Source: JASJBU01 sp963797085
Lineage (GTDB): Bacteria > Pseudomonadota > Gammaproteobacteria > Chromatiales > Chromatiaceae
Reading direction: 5' to 3'
Assembly: GCA_963797085.1 (NCBI GenBank)
Contig: CAWCOA010000018.1
Coordinates: 1 to 64,000, forward strand
DNA length: 64,000 nucleotides
The first letter of the stretch is position 1; each line of letters begins with the position of its first letter. The translations under genes and the position numbers were made by a program. The notes below the pieces were generated by a model. It was not told the origin of the DNA. It searched no databases and saw nothing but the letters and a program-made list of their open reading frames with translations. Shown here in pieces: positions 45,941 through 55,519 of this stretch.

Positions 45941-47128
45941 TCAACTGTCCTTATTGCTCTCCTCGAAATCGATACTCATTCGCTCACCGGCATAGGGCCG
46001 AAAACGCTCATCGGCAAACCGTTTGTGATCGGGATGTTCACGATAGCTGTCGATGACCGGCTGGCCGGCGAAGCGCACCAGCCAGCAATGCCGGTACTGG
46101 TCGCCCTCCTTCACCGCGTGACCGGTGAAGACTCGATGCACGCCCGGAATTGCGCTGAGGACCCGTCGGCCTTCGGCCATCATGTCCTCGACCCCGGCTG
46201 CATCCAGGTCCTTGGTGTTGAATAGAATCGCATGCTCGACCGGCAGCCAGGGCCGGCAATGTTCCAGCAGCGCGGCGGCCCGTCCATTGCTGCCCCAGAC
46301 GTCGATGCAGCGCGCCGCCTCCTGATGCATCGCATCGGCCACACCTTTAACCAAGGTCGTATAACCTGCACTATCCGCACCCTGTACATTGTTCTGTATC
46401 TGCCGACCGGCCGCGTCCGCCAGCGCCGTATAGTAGTTGATCTTGGTCACGCCGTTCTCGATCAGTCGTCCGAACTGCTCATTGCTCAGACCGGTACCGC
46501 CGTGGATCACCAGCGGGATGCCCAGCGCCTGATTGATTTCCGCAAGGCGTTCGAAGTCCAGTTGCGGTTCACCCTGCATGCGCCCATGCACGGTACCGAT
46601 GGAGACCGCCAGAAAATCCACCTGGGTCTCATCCACGTAGCGTTTCGCATCATCGACGGTGGTGTATACCACCTCGCCGGGATGGCGCTCGGCGTCCTCG
46701 CCCTCTACTCCCGGCACATAGCCCAGCTCCCCCTCCACCGGGATACCGCAGCCTTGGGCCATCTCCACCACCGCCCGGGTGTGGGCGATGTTGTCATCCA
46801 GCGGCAGATTGGAAGCATCCACCATGACCCCGGTACAACCCAGGTTGACGCCCCGCACGGCCGACTCCAGGGACTCGCCATGATCGAGATGAATGGCCAC
46901 CGGTACGGAGGTTCTTTCAGCCGCTCGCACCACTGCCGTCATCAGCAGTTCGAAGTCGAAGTATTCGAAATGGGATTCCGCCAGACTGATGATCACCGGG
47001 GCCTGTTTCTCCTCGGCGGCGGCGATCACCCCGCTGATGAAATCCAGGCTCACCACATCGAAGGCGCCCACGGCATAATGATTCTCGTAAGCGTGACGTA
47101 ACATATCGCCCATATGGACTAACGGCAT
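45941..47128 (-). CDS. Class II ketose-bisphosphate aldolase fused to a C-terminal Dabb domain
   Basis: Residues about 1-285 are a class II aldolase barrel: metal and catalytic residues in AIHLDHGESL (Asp82, His83), VEGELGYVPG (Glu135), VSIGTVHG (His181) and PLVIHGGTGL (His209). After a short linker, residues about 298-390 (VEHAILFNTKDLDAAGVEDM...HCWLVRFAGQPVIDSYREHP...FRPYAGER) match a stress-responsive Dabb alpha-beta-barrel domain. The normal aldolase ends before this. GGAGG six bases upstream fixes the ATG. Cleavage of fructose- or sedoheptulose-bisphosphate, or a tagatose-type substrate, is likely; the effect of the extra domain is unknown. Confidence 0.85.
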   Translation of the reverse strand: MPLVHMGDMLRHAYENHYAVGAFDVVSLDFISGVIAAAEEKQAPVIISLAESHFEYFDFELLMTAVVRAAERTSVPVAIHLDHGESLESAVRGVNLGCTGVMVDASNLPLDDNIAHTRAVVEMAQGCGIPVEGELGYVPGVEGEDAERHPGEVVYTTVDDAKRYVDETQVDFLAVSIGTVHGRMQGEPQLDFERLAEINQALGIPLVIHGGTGLSNEQFGRLIENGVTKINYYTALADAAGRQIQNNVQGADSAGYTTLVKGVADAMHQEAARCIDVWGSNGRAAALLEHCRPWLPVEHAILFNTKDLDAAGVEDMMAEGRRVLSAIPGVHRVFTGHAVKEGDQYRHCWLVRFAGQPVIDSYREHPDHKRFADERFRPYAGERMSIDFEESNKDS

Positions 47129-47691
47129 GACAGGCCTCCAAAAAAGCGTTCACATGCTTCCTGAGTAAGGTTGTAGATACAGATGCGTTAAAATCGGCAT
47201 ATTCACGGCAGGCTTAGATTTTCAGCAAGCCATCGGTAAGTCTAATTAGAGATTCCTTGCATTACCATCAGGAAATCTTATCAATTGATGTAAACATTCC
47301 AGATCCTGGCTGGCAGTGCAGCCCATCCCAGGAATGTGTTATATCCAGTAAACAGTGTGTCAAATACCTCACTATGCCAAAGTCAAATAATCTTTAATTA
47401 GGTTAACTATCAATATGTTATTGTTTGGCATTAATCTTGCTTTCCATTTAGTCATGGCGCGGAGAATGCCCAAACCCCTGGAGCATTCCGCAACATCTAA
47501 TAATTAGAGGGAAGCAGCGACCGGATGCCATAGGCATTTGGCATGGCTTATTTCCCATGTTGGCAGATATAGATTACCCATCGACCCCAGGGACCTGCTA
47601 ATCCTCGAGCTGGAAAAGCGTTGAGATGAATTGGCTGTCTTCGTCTGCCGCTGATTAATAATTAAAAACTAATAAGAGTGATGACAATAAA
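47129..47691. other. Long control region between aldolase and second TonB receptor
   Basis: 563 bases between divergent starts. It contains the sigma-54 site at 47425-47441, a hairpin GAATGC/GCATTC at about 47464-47490, and a second imperfect stem GCCAT/ATGGC near 47528-47547. The 250-base leader downstream of the promoter is long, but no B12, FMN, TPP or other riboswitch consensus was seen. Confidence 0.4.
47425..47441 (+). promoter_or_regulatory. Sigma-54 (-24/-12) promoter candidate of the second TonB receptor
   Basis: TTGGCATTAATCTTGCT has GG and GC 10 bases apart and fits YTGGCA-N6-TTGC. It lies about 250 bases before the receptor ATG. It is a slightly weaker match than the one at 33353 but of the same kind. 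Confidence 0.5.
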
Positions 47692-49953
47692 ATGTGTAGT
47701 AAAAAAACCTTAGCGATTGCCATATCCCTTGCTTTGCAGGCCTCCTATTCCCTTGCCGAAGAGGCCGTCACTGAACTGGATGAAATGGTCGTGGAAGAGG
47801 AAGCTAAGCCTCCGGTCTCGACCCATTACACCAGTCCCAGTATCACAATTACCGATATCGAGGTTGAGGGCATTAATGCCACCACGGTGGAGGATTTCAT
47901 CAAGTATGAACCGGGCCTGGTAGTACGGCGCCGCTATATCGGCGACCCTAACGGCACCTTGGGCATCCGCGGCGCGAACATGTTCCAGACCGCCCGCGCT
48001 CTGGTCTATGCAGATGGGCTGCCCCTGCACTATCTGCTGCAGACCCAGTACAACGGCTCTCCCCGCTGGTCATTAGTAGCGCCGGATGAGACCCAGGCCG
48101 TGGAAGTGGTCTACGGCCCCTTCTCTGCGGAATACAGCGGCAACGCCATGGGCGGCGTGGTGAATATCGACACCCGCCTACCCACTGAAAGGGAATTCCA
48201 CATCGAGGCTGGCGTGTTCGCCCAGGATTTCGATCACCTCGGGACCGACGAGAGCTACATCGGACATCGTGAGTTCCTATCAATCGGCGACAAGTTCGAT
48301 GACCTGAGCGTCTATCTGTTCCACAACCATCTGGAAAACGAAAGCCAGCCCATGACCTTTCGATTTGACAGCCCCAGCACTCCGACTGGCTCAGAGACAC
48401 CGGTTACCGGCGCTATTCCAGGTCTCGATAACACCGGAGGCTCGATCATCAACTATGCCGATTCGGGCAGCGAACAGGTCACTACCGACTTGACCAAATT
48501 GAAACTCGGCTATGAGATGGGTGACTGGCTGGCCCGCTTTACCCTCGCCGCGGAAACCCGTAAGCGGGAAACCGATCCCAGCAACTATCTGCTGGATAAC
48601 AACGGCGACCCCTTCTGGAGTGGCGAGGCGCTCTACGGCGGCAATGCCTTCACGGTGCGCAGCAGCAACTTCGCAGTAAGCGAAAACGAGCGCCAGACCG
48701 TATTGGTCGGTGCTGGGCTGGAGGGTCCGCTGGGTGCTAGCGACTGGCTGCTGGAAGCCGATTTCAGCTATTTCGATATCCTTAAAGACGAGACCTTTAG
48801 TTCCAGCAAGAATCCGGACGACCCAACCTACACTACAGCCGGACGGGTCAGGGAATATGACGATACCGGCTGGACCACCCTTGATCTGAAGGCGCGCACC
48901 GACAGGCTGCTGGGACGCAGCGATATGAATCTGGTCACCGGCTACCACTACGACAAATACAGCCTGGAGATCAATGACTACAACTCCGACAATTATATCA
49001 ATGGGGTCAAGACTTCGCGCCGCAGTACCACCGGCGGCAAGACCAGCACTCAGGCCATCTTCGGCCAATGGGGTTGGGATTTTACCCCGCAATGGGACTT
49101 GGCCCTGGGCGCTCGTTACGAACGCTGGCGGATGCTGGATGGTTTTTACTACACCTACAGTAACAATGAACTGAATGATTTTGATGACCGCACCGAGACC
49201 GGTTTCTCACCGAAATTCTCGCTCGGGTTCACCCCGGAAGGCCCCTGGAAATTCCGCTACTCCCTGGCCAAGGCCTACCGCTTCCCGATCGTCGAGGAAC
49301 TCTTCCAGAACGAAGAGAAGACCGATGGCACCACCATCGCCGATGCCGATCTAAAACCCGAAGTGGGCATACACCACAACCTGATGGTCGAGATGGAAAT
49401 CCCCCACGGCTTCCTGCGCATGAATATCTTCCATGAGACGGTGGACGACACCATCTTTAACCAGACCGATGTGGCGACCAATGTCAGAACCTTCCTGCCG
49501 GTGGACGAGGTCACCACCACGGGCGTGGAATTTATCGCCCAACAGGAACGGGTATTCGACAGCCCGCTGGATCTCCGTTTCAATCTCAACTACACCGACA
49601 GCGAGATCACCAACAACAGCGCCGACCCGAGTGTGGAGGGCAATGACTTCCCGAGAATGCCTCACTGGCGGGCCAACATGCTGGCCACCTACAACATCAA
49701 TCAGCAGTGGGATACATCCGCCGGGGTACGCTATGCCAGCGACAGCTATGGCAGCCTGGACAACAGCGATGACGAAGACGAGGTCTTCGGCGCTCAGGAC
49801 AGCTACCTGTTCCTCGACCTGAAAGCGAACTTTCGCCCTACCCCGGAGTCCCGTATCGGCATCGGTGTCGACAACGTCACCGACGAGACGGCCTTCGTGC
49901 ACCATCCCTGGCCACAGCGCACCTATTATGTAGAAGCCAGTATCGACTTCTGA
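47692..49953 (+). CDS. TonB-dependent outer-membrane receptor
   Basis: 753 residues, unbroken. Signal peptide to about residue 22, TonB box ELDEMVVEE, plug (TTVEDFIKYEPGLVVRRRYI...LGIRGANMFQTARALVYADG...VEVVYGPFSAEYSGNAMGG) and a barrel ending in YYVEASIDF with terminal Phe. The locus continues with a sialidase-fold protein, a TlpA-like thioredoxin and the TonB2 complex, so this receptor is probably powered by its neighbours. The ligand is unknown; the Cys-rich partner suggests a metal or metal-binding compound. Confidence 0.9.
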   Translation: MCSKKTLAIAISLALQASYSLAEEAVTELDEMVVEEEAKPPVSTHYTSPSITITDIEVEGINATTVEDFIKYEPGLVVRRRYIGDPNGTLGIRGANMFQTARALVYADGLPLHYLLQTQYNGSPRWSLVAPDETQAVEVVYGPFSAEYSGNAMGGVVNIDTRLPTEREFHIEAGVFAQDFDHLGTDESYIGHREFLSIGDKFDDLSVYLFHNHLENESQPMTFRFDSPSTPTGSETPVTGAIPGLDNTGGSIINYADSGSEQVTTDLTKLKLGYEMGDWLARFTLAAETRKRETDPSNYLLDNNGDPFWSGEALYGGNAFTVRSSNFAVSENERQTVLVGAGLEGPLGASDWLLEADFSYFDILKDETFSSSKNPDDPTYTTAGRVREYDDTGWTTLDLKARTDRLLGRSDMNLVTGYHYDKYSLEINDYNSDNYINGVKTSRRSTTGGKTSTQAIFGQWGWDFTPQWDLALGARYERWRMLDGFYYTYSNNELNDFDDRTETGFSPKFSLGFTPEGPWKFRYSLAKAYRFPIVEELFQNEEKTDGTTIADADLKPEVGIHHNLMVEMEIPHGFLRMNIFHETVDDTIFNQTDVATNVRTFLPVDEVTTTGVEFIAQQERVFDSPLDLRFNLNYTDSEITNNSADPSVEGNDFPRMPHWRANMLATYNINQQWDTSAGVRYASDSYGSLDNSDDEDEVFGAQDSYLFLDLKANFRPTPESRIGIGVDNVTDETAFVHHPWPQRTYYVEASIDF

Positions 49954-49979
49954 TCAGCGGGTGCTGACCGGTATAATGA

Positions 49980-51266
49980 ATGATGTTTAAATCCAACAAG
50001 AAAAGCGACCTCTGGCTGATGGCTCTGGCAAGTCTACTGGTGTTCTCGGCCAGCCAGGCGGCCACCCATGGTCATGGAAAAAACCAGGGCGGCAGCCTGC
50101 TGTCGGTGTGCCAGGGGACCGATGCCCTGCCCTCGGCGCATTGTGGACGGACACCGACCCCGGCCTTCGATCAGCAGGGTCGCCTGTGGCTGGCCTTTGC
50201 CCAGCATGGGCATGTCTATTTGACCCATTCCGATGACCTGGGGGTCAGTTTTTCACCACCGCTGGTGGTGAACCGTGCCCCGGAACCCATCTCCAGCGAT
50301 GGTGAGAACCGGCCAAAACTAGCCCTCGGACCAGCCGGTGAAATCTATCTCAGCTGGACCCGCAAGATCCCCGGTAGATATGCGGGCAATGTGCGCTTCT
50401 CCCGCTCTCTCGATGGCGGGGAGCTGTTCTTCCCACCCATCACAGTGAATGACGATCTGGCGCCGATCAGCCACCGCTTCGACAGTATGATCCTTGACGA
50501 TCAGGGGCGGATTTTTATTGCCTGGATCGACAAGCGGGACCTGGCCGCCGCCAAACCAGCCGGTACTGACTATGCCGGTGCGGCCATCTACTACGCCATG
50601 TCCGACAACCGCGGGGAAAGCTTCGCCTTCAACCGCAAACTGGCGGATCATAGCTGCGAATGCTGCCGCATCGCCATGGATCTTGATGCCAACAACCAGG
50701 TGGTCACCCTCTGGCGGCATGTCTATCCTCTCAACATCCGCGACCACGCCATTGCCCGCTTTGGGGTGGATACACCTCCCGTCGAAGGCCTGCCGGTGAA
50801 AGCCACGGACGACGGCTGGCAGGTGGATGGCTGTCCCCATCATGGTCCGGACCTCTCAGTGGACGAACAGCAGAAGGCCCATCTCGCCTGGTTCACCCAA
50901 GGCGAGAAAAACCAGGGCCTGATGTATGGCCGCTTCGACCTGTCGAGCCAACAGCTGGAATTTCAGCACAGCATCGATTCAACAAGTGCCGCATCCCGGC
51001 CACAGGTACTCGCAGTCGATGGAAACGTGTACAGCGCCTGGAAATCCTTCAATGGGGTCATTACAGATCTGCTGGTCAGTGTTTCGACGGACAACGGGCA
51101 ACACTGGTCAGAGCCCTGGGCAGCGGCGCAGACAGAGAACGGCTCCGATCATCCTCAGCTGATTGCCAATGGCCAAAAGATCTTCCTCTCCTGGCACACC
51201 CTTGCCGAAGGCTACCAGATGATCCCGGTTGAGCAGAAGATCCCAGAGAACCAGCATGCCGAATAG
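49980..51266 (+). CDS. Exported sialidase-fold (BNR beta-propeller) protein with Cys motif
   Basis: 428 residues. Signal peptide to about residue 28, then a six-bladed propeller with Asp-box-like turns (SDDLGVSFSPP, SRSLDGGELFFPP, SDNRGESFAF, STDNGQHWSEP). It lacks the usual catalytic arginine triad that I could point to, and it has DHSCECCRIAMDLD and VDGCPHHGPDLS, Cys/His groups fit for metal binding or disulfides. ATG at 49980 or 49983; either is possible. It is 26 bases after the receptor and overlaps the thioredoxin gene, so one operon. Confidence 0.75.
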   Translation: MMFKSNKKSDLWLMALASLLVFSASQAATHGHGKNQGGSLLSVCQGTDALPSAHCGRTPTPAFDQQGRLWLAFAQHGHVYLTHSDDLGVSFSPPLVVNRAPEPISSDGENRPKLALGPAGEIYLSWTRKIPGRYAGNVRFSRSLDGGELFFPPITVNDDLAPISHRFDSMILDDQGRIFIAWIDKRDLAAAKPAGTDYAGAAIYYAMSDNRGESFAFNRKLADHSCECCRIAMDLDANNQVVTLWRHVYPLNIRDHAIARFGVDTPPVEGLPVKATDDGWQVDGCPHHGPDLSVDEQQKAHLAWFTQGEKNQGLMYGRFDLSSQQLEFQHSIDSTSAASRPQVLAVDGNVYSAWKSFNGVITDLLVSVSTDNGQHWSEPWAAAQTENGSDHPQLIANGQKIFLSWHTLAEGYQMIPVEQKIPENQHAE

Positions 51267-51750
51267 ATTTTCTTCCTGGTTCATTTCCCTCAGTCTGCTG
51301 CTTTCCCCTTTGGCCGCGGCTGAGCTGAAGCCGTTCCTGGCGGACAGCATGCAGCAGATCCTCGCCGAGCGACCTGGCGAATCGTTCCTGCTCGTCCTCT
51401 GGTCGTCGGATTGTCCCCCCTGTATGCAGGAGTTCGAGCAATTGCAGCAGCTGAAGGGAGCATTCTCCCGGCAAAGCCTGGTTTTGATCTCGACTGACAG
51501 CCCGGATGACCGGCAAACCGCCAAACACTTGCTCGACAGATTCGAGTTGCACAGCTTCGACAACTGGATCTTTGGCGATAACTTCCCGGAGCGTCTGCGC
51601 TATCATGTCGACCCTGGCTGGTTCGGGGAGTCGCCGAGGTCTTATTTTTACGCCACCGACCATCAACGGACGCCTCACAGCGGCATCCTGAGCAGGAAAT
51701 TCCTGGAAACCTGGTTACAGACTCAGCCAATCATAGACAGGCGGTTATAA
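51256..51750 (+). CDS. TlpA/ResA-like periplasmic thioredoxin
   Basis: 164 residues. Signal peptide (FSSWFISLSLLLSPLAAAEL), active site WSSDCPPCMQEFEQL (CPPC) and a thioredoxin fold to the end. The ATG at 51256 lies inside the end of the previous gene; an upstream in-frame start is less likely. It may keep the Cys motif of the propeller protein reduced. Confidence 0.85.
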   Translation: MPNRFSSWFISLSLLLSPLAAAELKPFLADSMQQILAERPGESFLLVLWSSDCPPCMQEFEQLQQLKGAFSRQSLVLISTDSPDDRQTAKHLLDRFELHSFDNWIFGDNFPERLRYHVDPGWFGESPRSYFYATDHQRTPHSGILSRKFLETWLQTQPIIDRRL

Positions 51751-51781
51751 TCCCTATTCCGCAGTAGATCCAGAAGTAGTA

Positions 51782-52592
51782 ATGAATATAAAAAACCCAA
51801 TTAAGAAAAACTCCCGGACAGCCTCTCTGCTGCAATCTGTTGCTGGCAATGGTCATTGCCATATTCAGCAGCACAACCACGGCGGCCAAGGACCCCCTCA
51901 CCCGCTCCATCGACACAAGCATCGCTAATACCCGCCAGGAGGCTAAGGTCCAGCAGCGTATCGATAAGCTGGATGATGAGACCAAAGCGATGCTGGAAGA
52001 GTATCAGCGCCTCAGCCGCGAACTCGATGTCCTCAAGGTCTACGACGATCAGTTGCTACGGCTGGTGAAATCCCAGGAGGAGGAAAAAACATCGATTCAG
52101 AAACAGATGCAGGCGCTGGACATGACCCAGCGCGAGATAGTGCCGCTGATGCTGCGCATGGTGCAGTCGCTGGATGAATTCATCCATCTCGACCAACCCT
52201 TCCTGGCGGAAGAGCGCGGCCTGCGCATCACCCAGCTCAAGCAGTTGATGGACCGGGCCGACATCAGCGTCGGGGAAAAATACCGCCGGGTGCTGGAGGC
52301 CTACCAGATCGAGATGGACTACAGCCGCACCATCGAGGCCAGCCGGGGTGAGCTGCAGACAGGCGCTAATCCACGCACCGTCGATTTCCTGCGCATCGGC
52401 CGGGTCGGGCTCTATTATCTGACCCTGGACCGAAAAGAGGTGGGACGCTGGAACCCCGCCAGCGATGCATGGGAGACCCTCCCCTCCCGCTATAACCTGC
52501 CAATCCGCAATGGACTGCGCATCGCCCGCAAACAGGCCGCACCGGATCTGTTGCGCCTGCCGGTATCCGCACCCAGGGAGGTCCGGCCATGA
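51782..52592 (+). CDS. DUF3450-family periplasmic coiled-coil protein (frame break in the signal peptide)
   Basis: The ATG at 51782 starts a basic N-terminus (MNIKNPIKKNSRTASLL). One missing base at about 51830 separates it from the hydrophobic core LLLAMVIAIFSSTTTAA. The mature part is a long coiled coil (RQEAKVQQRIDKLDDETKAM...) and then GRVGLYYLTLDRKEVGRWN, the DUF3450 signature. Family members are the first gene of TonB2-type clusters and are thought to assist the ExbB/TtpC complex. It overlaps the next gene by four bases. Confidence 0.8.
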
Positions 52593-53929
52593 GATCCTTT
52601 ATCCTGGTATTGTTGGCCGGACTGTTCTGGTCCTCATTGGCCTTGGCGGAGCATCCTACCCACCTGGATCAGCTGTTGCGCCAGGTTCAGGACGCGCAGC
52701 AGCGTGATGCGAAGATCCGCCTTGAACGTGAGTCTACCTTCCTAGCCGCACATGCCGACCAGAAGGCCCTGCTCGAAGCGCTGCGTCAGAAATTAAAGAC
52801 GGAGCAGGAACGAGGCCAGACACTCAAAGCGTCTTTTTCCACCAATGAAGAAGAGCTTGCACTACTCGAAACCGAGTTGAAGCAGCGTACCGGAGATCTG
52901 GGTGAGGTCTTTGGTACGGTCCGCCAGACAGCCAAAGACCTGGCCGCATTAATCGAGGATTCACTGGTTTCGGCCCAGTATCCGCAACGCAGCGAATGGT
53001 TCAACATCCTGGGCGAGACCAAGAAGCTGCCGGACATTACCGAACTGGAGCGGCTCTGGCTGCTCATCCAGCAAGAGATTGCTGAATCGGGACAGGTTGT
53101 GCGTTTTCCGGCCCAGGTTGTGGAAACCAATGGGGTCGCCAATGAAATGGAAGTGGTTCGAGTCGGGCTTTTCAATGCCCTGCAGGGGGACCGTTATCTC
53201 AAATACCAGACCGAGTCCAACCGCTTCGTGGTGCTGGCACGTCAGCCCTCGAACTCCGACCGTCAGGCTGCAGCGGGCTTCACCCAGGCTACTGAGGGAG
53301 AGGCCGAACTGGCCCTGGACCCAACCCGCGGGGTGTTGCTGGGCCTGCTGGTGGAGACCCCAAGCTTGCTGGAAAGACTGCAACAGGGTGGAGTTGTAGG
53401 CTATGTCATCCTAGCCTTAGGCGCCGTTGGTCTGCTCACTGTGATCTATCGTTTATTTTATATCGCCTGGGTAGGAGGCGGTATTCGGCGTCAGCTGCGC
53501 AATCTGGCCGAGCCCTCGGAAAAGAACCCGCTGGGACGTATCATTGCGATCTCCAACAACAATCAGACCACCGATCTGATGAATCTGGAACTGCAGATCG
53601 ATGAGGCGGTGCTGCGCGAGACACCTAAGCTGACCCGTGGCGAGGGATTCATCAAACTACTGGCCGGGATTGCCCCTTTGCTGGGTCTGCTGGGCACAGT
53701 GGTCGGTATGATCATCACTTTCCAGTCGATCAGTCTGTTTGGCACCGGCGACCCCAAACTGATGGCCAACGGCATCTCCCAGGCCCTGGTCACTACCGCC
53801 CTGGGTCTGATCGTCGCCATCCCCCTGCTGTTTCTGCACACCCTGGTGACGACCCGCAGCCGCGCCCTGGTGCAGATCCTGGAAGAGCAGTCTGCGGGTC
53901 TCGCAGCCATGCGCCGGGAGATGTCTTAG
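52589..53929 (+). CDS. ttpC: TtpC-like MotA/TolQ/ExbB protein with periplasmic coiled coil
   Basis: 446 residues. Signal peptide (SFILVLLAGLFWSSLALAE), a 250-residue periplasmic coiled-coil part, then the three-helix TolQ/ExbB core (GVVGYVILALGAVGLLTVIY, AGIAPLLGLLGTVVGMIITF, ALVTTALGLIVAIPLLF). TtpC is the extra subunit of Vibrio TonB2 systems and is needed for function. Start coupled to DUF3450 by an ATGA overlap. Confidence 0.85.
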   Translation: MRSFILVLLAGLFWSSLALAEHPTHLDQLLRQVQDAQQRDAKIRLERESTFLAAHADQKALLEALRQKLKTEQERGQTLKASFSTNEEELALLETELKQRTGDLGEVFGTVRQTAKDLAALIEDSLVSAQYPQRSEWFNILGETKKLPDITELERLWLLIQQEIAESGQVVRFPAQVVETNGVANEMEVVRVGLFNALQGDRYLKYQTESNRFVVLARQPSNSDRQAAAGFTQATEGEAELALDPTRGVLLGLLVETPSLLERLQQGGVVGYVILALGAVGLLTVIYRLFYIAWVGGGIRRQLRNLAEPSEKNPLGRIIAISNNNQTTDLMNLELQIDEAVLRETPKLTRGEGFIKLLAGIAPLLGLLGTVVGMIITFQSISLFGTGDPKLMANGISQALVTTALGLIVAIPLLFLHTLVTTRSRALVQILEEQSAGLAAMRREMS

Positions 53930-54445
53930 GTGTTTGAAACCCTCGAAGCCATCCGTCGGTTTCTGGAGACAGCCGGACCCGTACTCTGGCTCATCGGTTT
54001 CACCGCCATGCTGCTCGGTGCCATGATCATCGAGCGTTACTGGTATTTCCGTCAGGAATTTACCCGGCAGTCAGCCAAACAGGTGAATAATTGGAAGGCA
54101 CGCAGTGATCGCCACTCCTGGCATGCCCTGCGTATCCGCGATGCCCTGATCTCAGACGCCGATACCCGGCTCAACTGTACCCTGCCGTTGATCCAGATGC
54201 TGGTTGCCATCTGTCCACTGTTGGGTTTGCTGGGTACGGTTACCGGTATGATGGAGGTCTTCGATATCATCGGCATGTTGGGAACGGGCAACGCCCGGGC
54301 TATGGCCTCGGGGATATCGAAGGCGACCATTCCAACCATGGCAGGCATGGTTGTGGCCATTCCCGGTCTCTATTTCAGGGTAGAACTGCAGCGTAAGATC
54401 AAACGGCAGCTGATCCATTTTGCCGACTGCCTGACTATTGCATGA
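53930..54445 (+). CDS. exbB2: ExbB2 proton-channel subunit
   Basis: 171 residues from a GTG directly after the ttpC stop. Three helices, with ICPLLGLLGTVTGMMEVFDI and KATIPTMAGMVVAIPGLYF as the conserved channel segments. Forms the proton channel with ExbD and energises TonB. Confidence 0.88.
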   Translation: MFETLEAIRRFLETAGPVLWLIGFTAMLLGAMIIERYWYFRQEFTRQSAKQVNNWKARSDRHSWHALRIRDALISDADTRLNCTLPLIQMLVAICPLLGLLGTVTGMMEVFDIIGMLGTGNARAMASGISKATIPTMAGMVVAIPGLYFRVELQRKIKRQLIHFADCLTIA

Positions 54446-54465
54446 AAAATACAGGTTAATTAACA

Positions 54466-54876
54466 ATGCGTCGAATCCATCATCAGAACAATGGCAGCGC
54501 CGACTCAGATATCAATCTGACACCGATGCTGGATGTGGTATTCATCATGCTGATTTTTTTCGTGGTGACTACTTCTTTTGTCAAAGAATCAGGGGTGGAA
54601 ATCAATCGCCCCAGCGCCGAGACCGCCCAGCAACAGGAAAAGGCCAATATCCTGATCGCGATCCGCCCCAATGGTGAGATCTGGATCGAGGGCCGGGCGG
54701 TGGATGTCCGGGCAGTGCGCGCCAATATCGAACGCCTGCGGGCTGAGTTTCCTGAGGGTCAGGTGGTGATCCAGGGTGATCAAACGGCGCAGATCGGCCT
54801 GCTGGTGCAGGTCATGGATCAGGTGCGCCTGGCCGGCATCACTAATGTGGCCATAGCTGCAGATGACGGCAGATGA
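54466..54876 (+). CDS. exbD2: ExbD2 subunit
   Basis: 136 residues. N-terminal DINLTPMLDVVFIMLIFFVV holds the essential Asp of the membrane helix. The periplasmic part ends QVMDQVRLAGITNVAIAAD, standard for ExbD/TolR. Its stop overlaps the tonB2 start by four bases. Confidence 0.9.
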   Translation: MRRIHHQNNGSADSDINLTPMLDVVFIMLIFFVVTTSFVKESGVEINRPSAETAQQQEKANILIAIRPNGEIWIEGRAVDVRAVRANIERLRAEFPEGQVVIQGDQTAQIGLLVQVMDQVRLAGITNVAIAADDGR

Positions 54877-55517
54877 TCCAGGTTCTGCGTCACCTGCCGC
54901 GACTGATCTTTTCCCTGTTGGGTGGCATTGCCATTTCCCTGGCACTGCTGTGGATGATGAATTGGATGCTCATACACAAGACCGCAGAAATACAGTCGAA
55001 TCAGCAGCGCCCGGTGATGGAATTTGTCAGGCTCAAGCGGGACACCGAGACACGGGTGCGGCAAAGACAGCAACCCGAGCCGCCACCGATCGCCGAGGAG
55101 ATTCCACCCCCATCCCCGGAAATACAAAAACTGGATATCGCTCAACCTGCCATCAAAGCACCGAATATCGCCTTTTCTGTTCCAGATGTACCCATGGCCA
55201 TCAGCGGGCCCTATATTGGCCCGGTCAGACAGGGCCAGCCAGACCGGGATTTCATGGCCATCTCACGCGTGCCGCCGCAATACCCCTTCCGCGCTCAGCG
55301 CAGAGGCATCGAGGGTTGGGTGAAGGTTTCACTGTTGATTACCGAGAAGGGTACGGTGCAGGATGTGGTCGTGGTCGATTCTGAACCCGAAGGCATCTTC
55401 GACAATGCCGCAATTCAGGCGGTATTGAAATGGAAATTCAAACCCCGCATCGAGGAAGGTAAAGCTGTTGCAGTGAGGGCTGAGCAGACGGTCAATTTCA
55501 AGCTGGGCAAGAAATAA
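54873..55517 (+). CDS. tonB2: TonB2 energy transducer
   Basis: 214 residues. One membrane helix (LIFSLLGGIAISLALLWMMN), a Pro-rich stretch (EPPPIAEEIPPPSPEIQ) crossing the periplasm, and the C-terminal TonB fold (RRGIEGWVKVSLLITEKGTV...FDNAAIQAVLKWKFKPRIEE). Contacts the TonB boxes of receptors. It is shorter than E. coli TonB, as usual for TonB2 types. Confidence 0.92.
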   Translation: MIQVLRHLPRLIFSLLGGIAISLALLWMMNWMLIHKTAEIQSNQQRPVMEFVRLKRDTETRVRQRQQPEPPPIAEEIPPPSPEIQKLDIAQPAIKAPNIAFSVPDVPMAISGPYIGPVRQGQPDRDFMAISRVPPQYPFRAQRRGIEGWVKVSLLITEKGTVQDVVVVDSEPEGIFDNAAIQAVLKWKFKPRIEEGKAVAVRAEQTVNFKLGKK

Positions 55518-55519
55518 CC

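Noticed and set aside
47129..47691. Cobalamin or other riboswitch in the long leader of the second TonB receptor
   Set aside because: No B12-box or other recognised aptamer core was found; only two ordinary hairpins and a sigma-54-like site.
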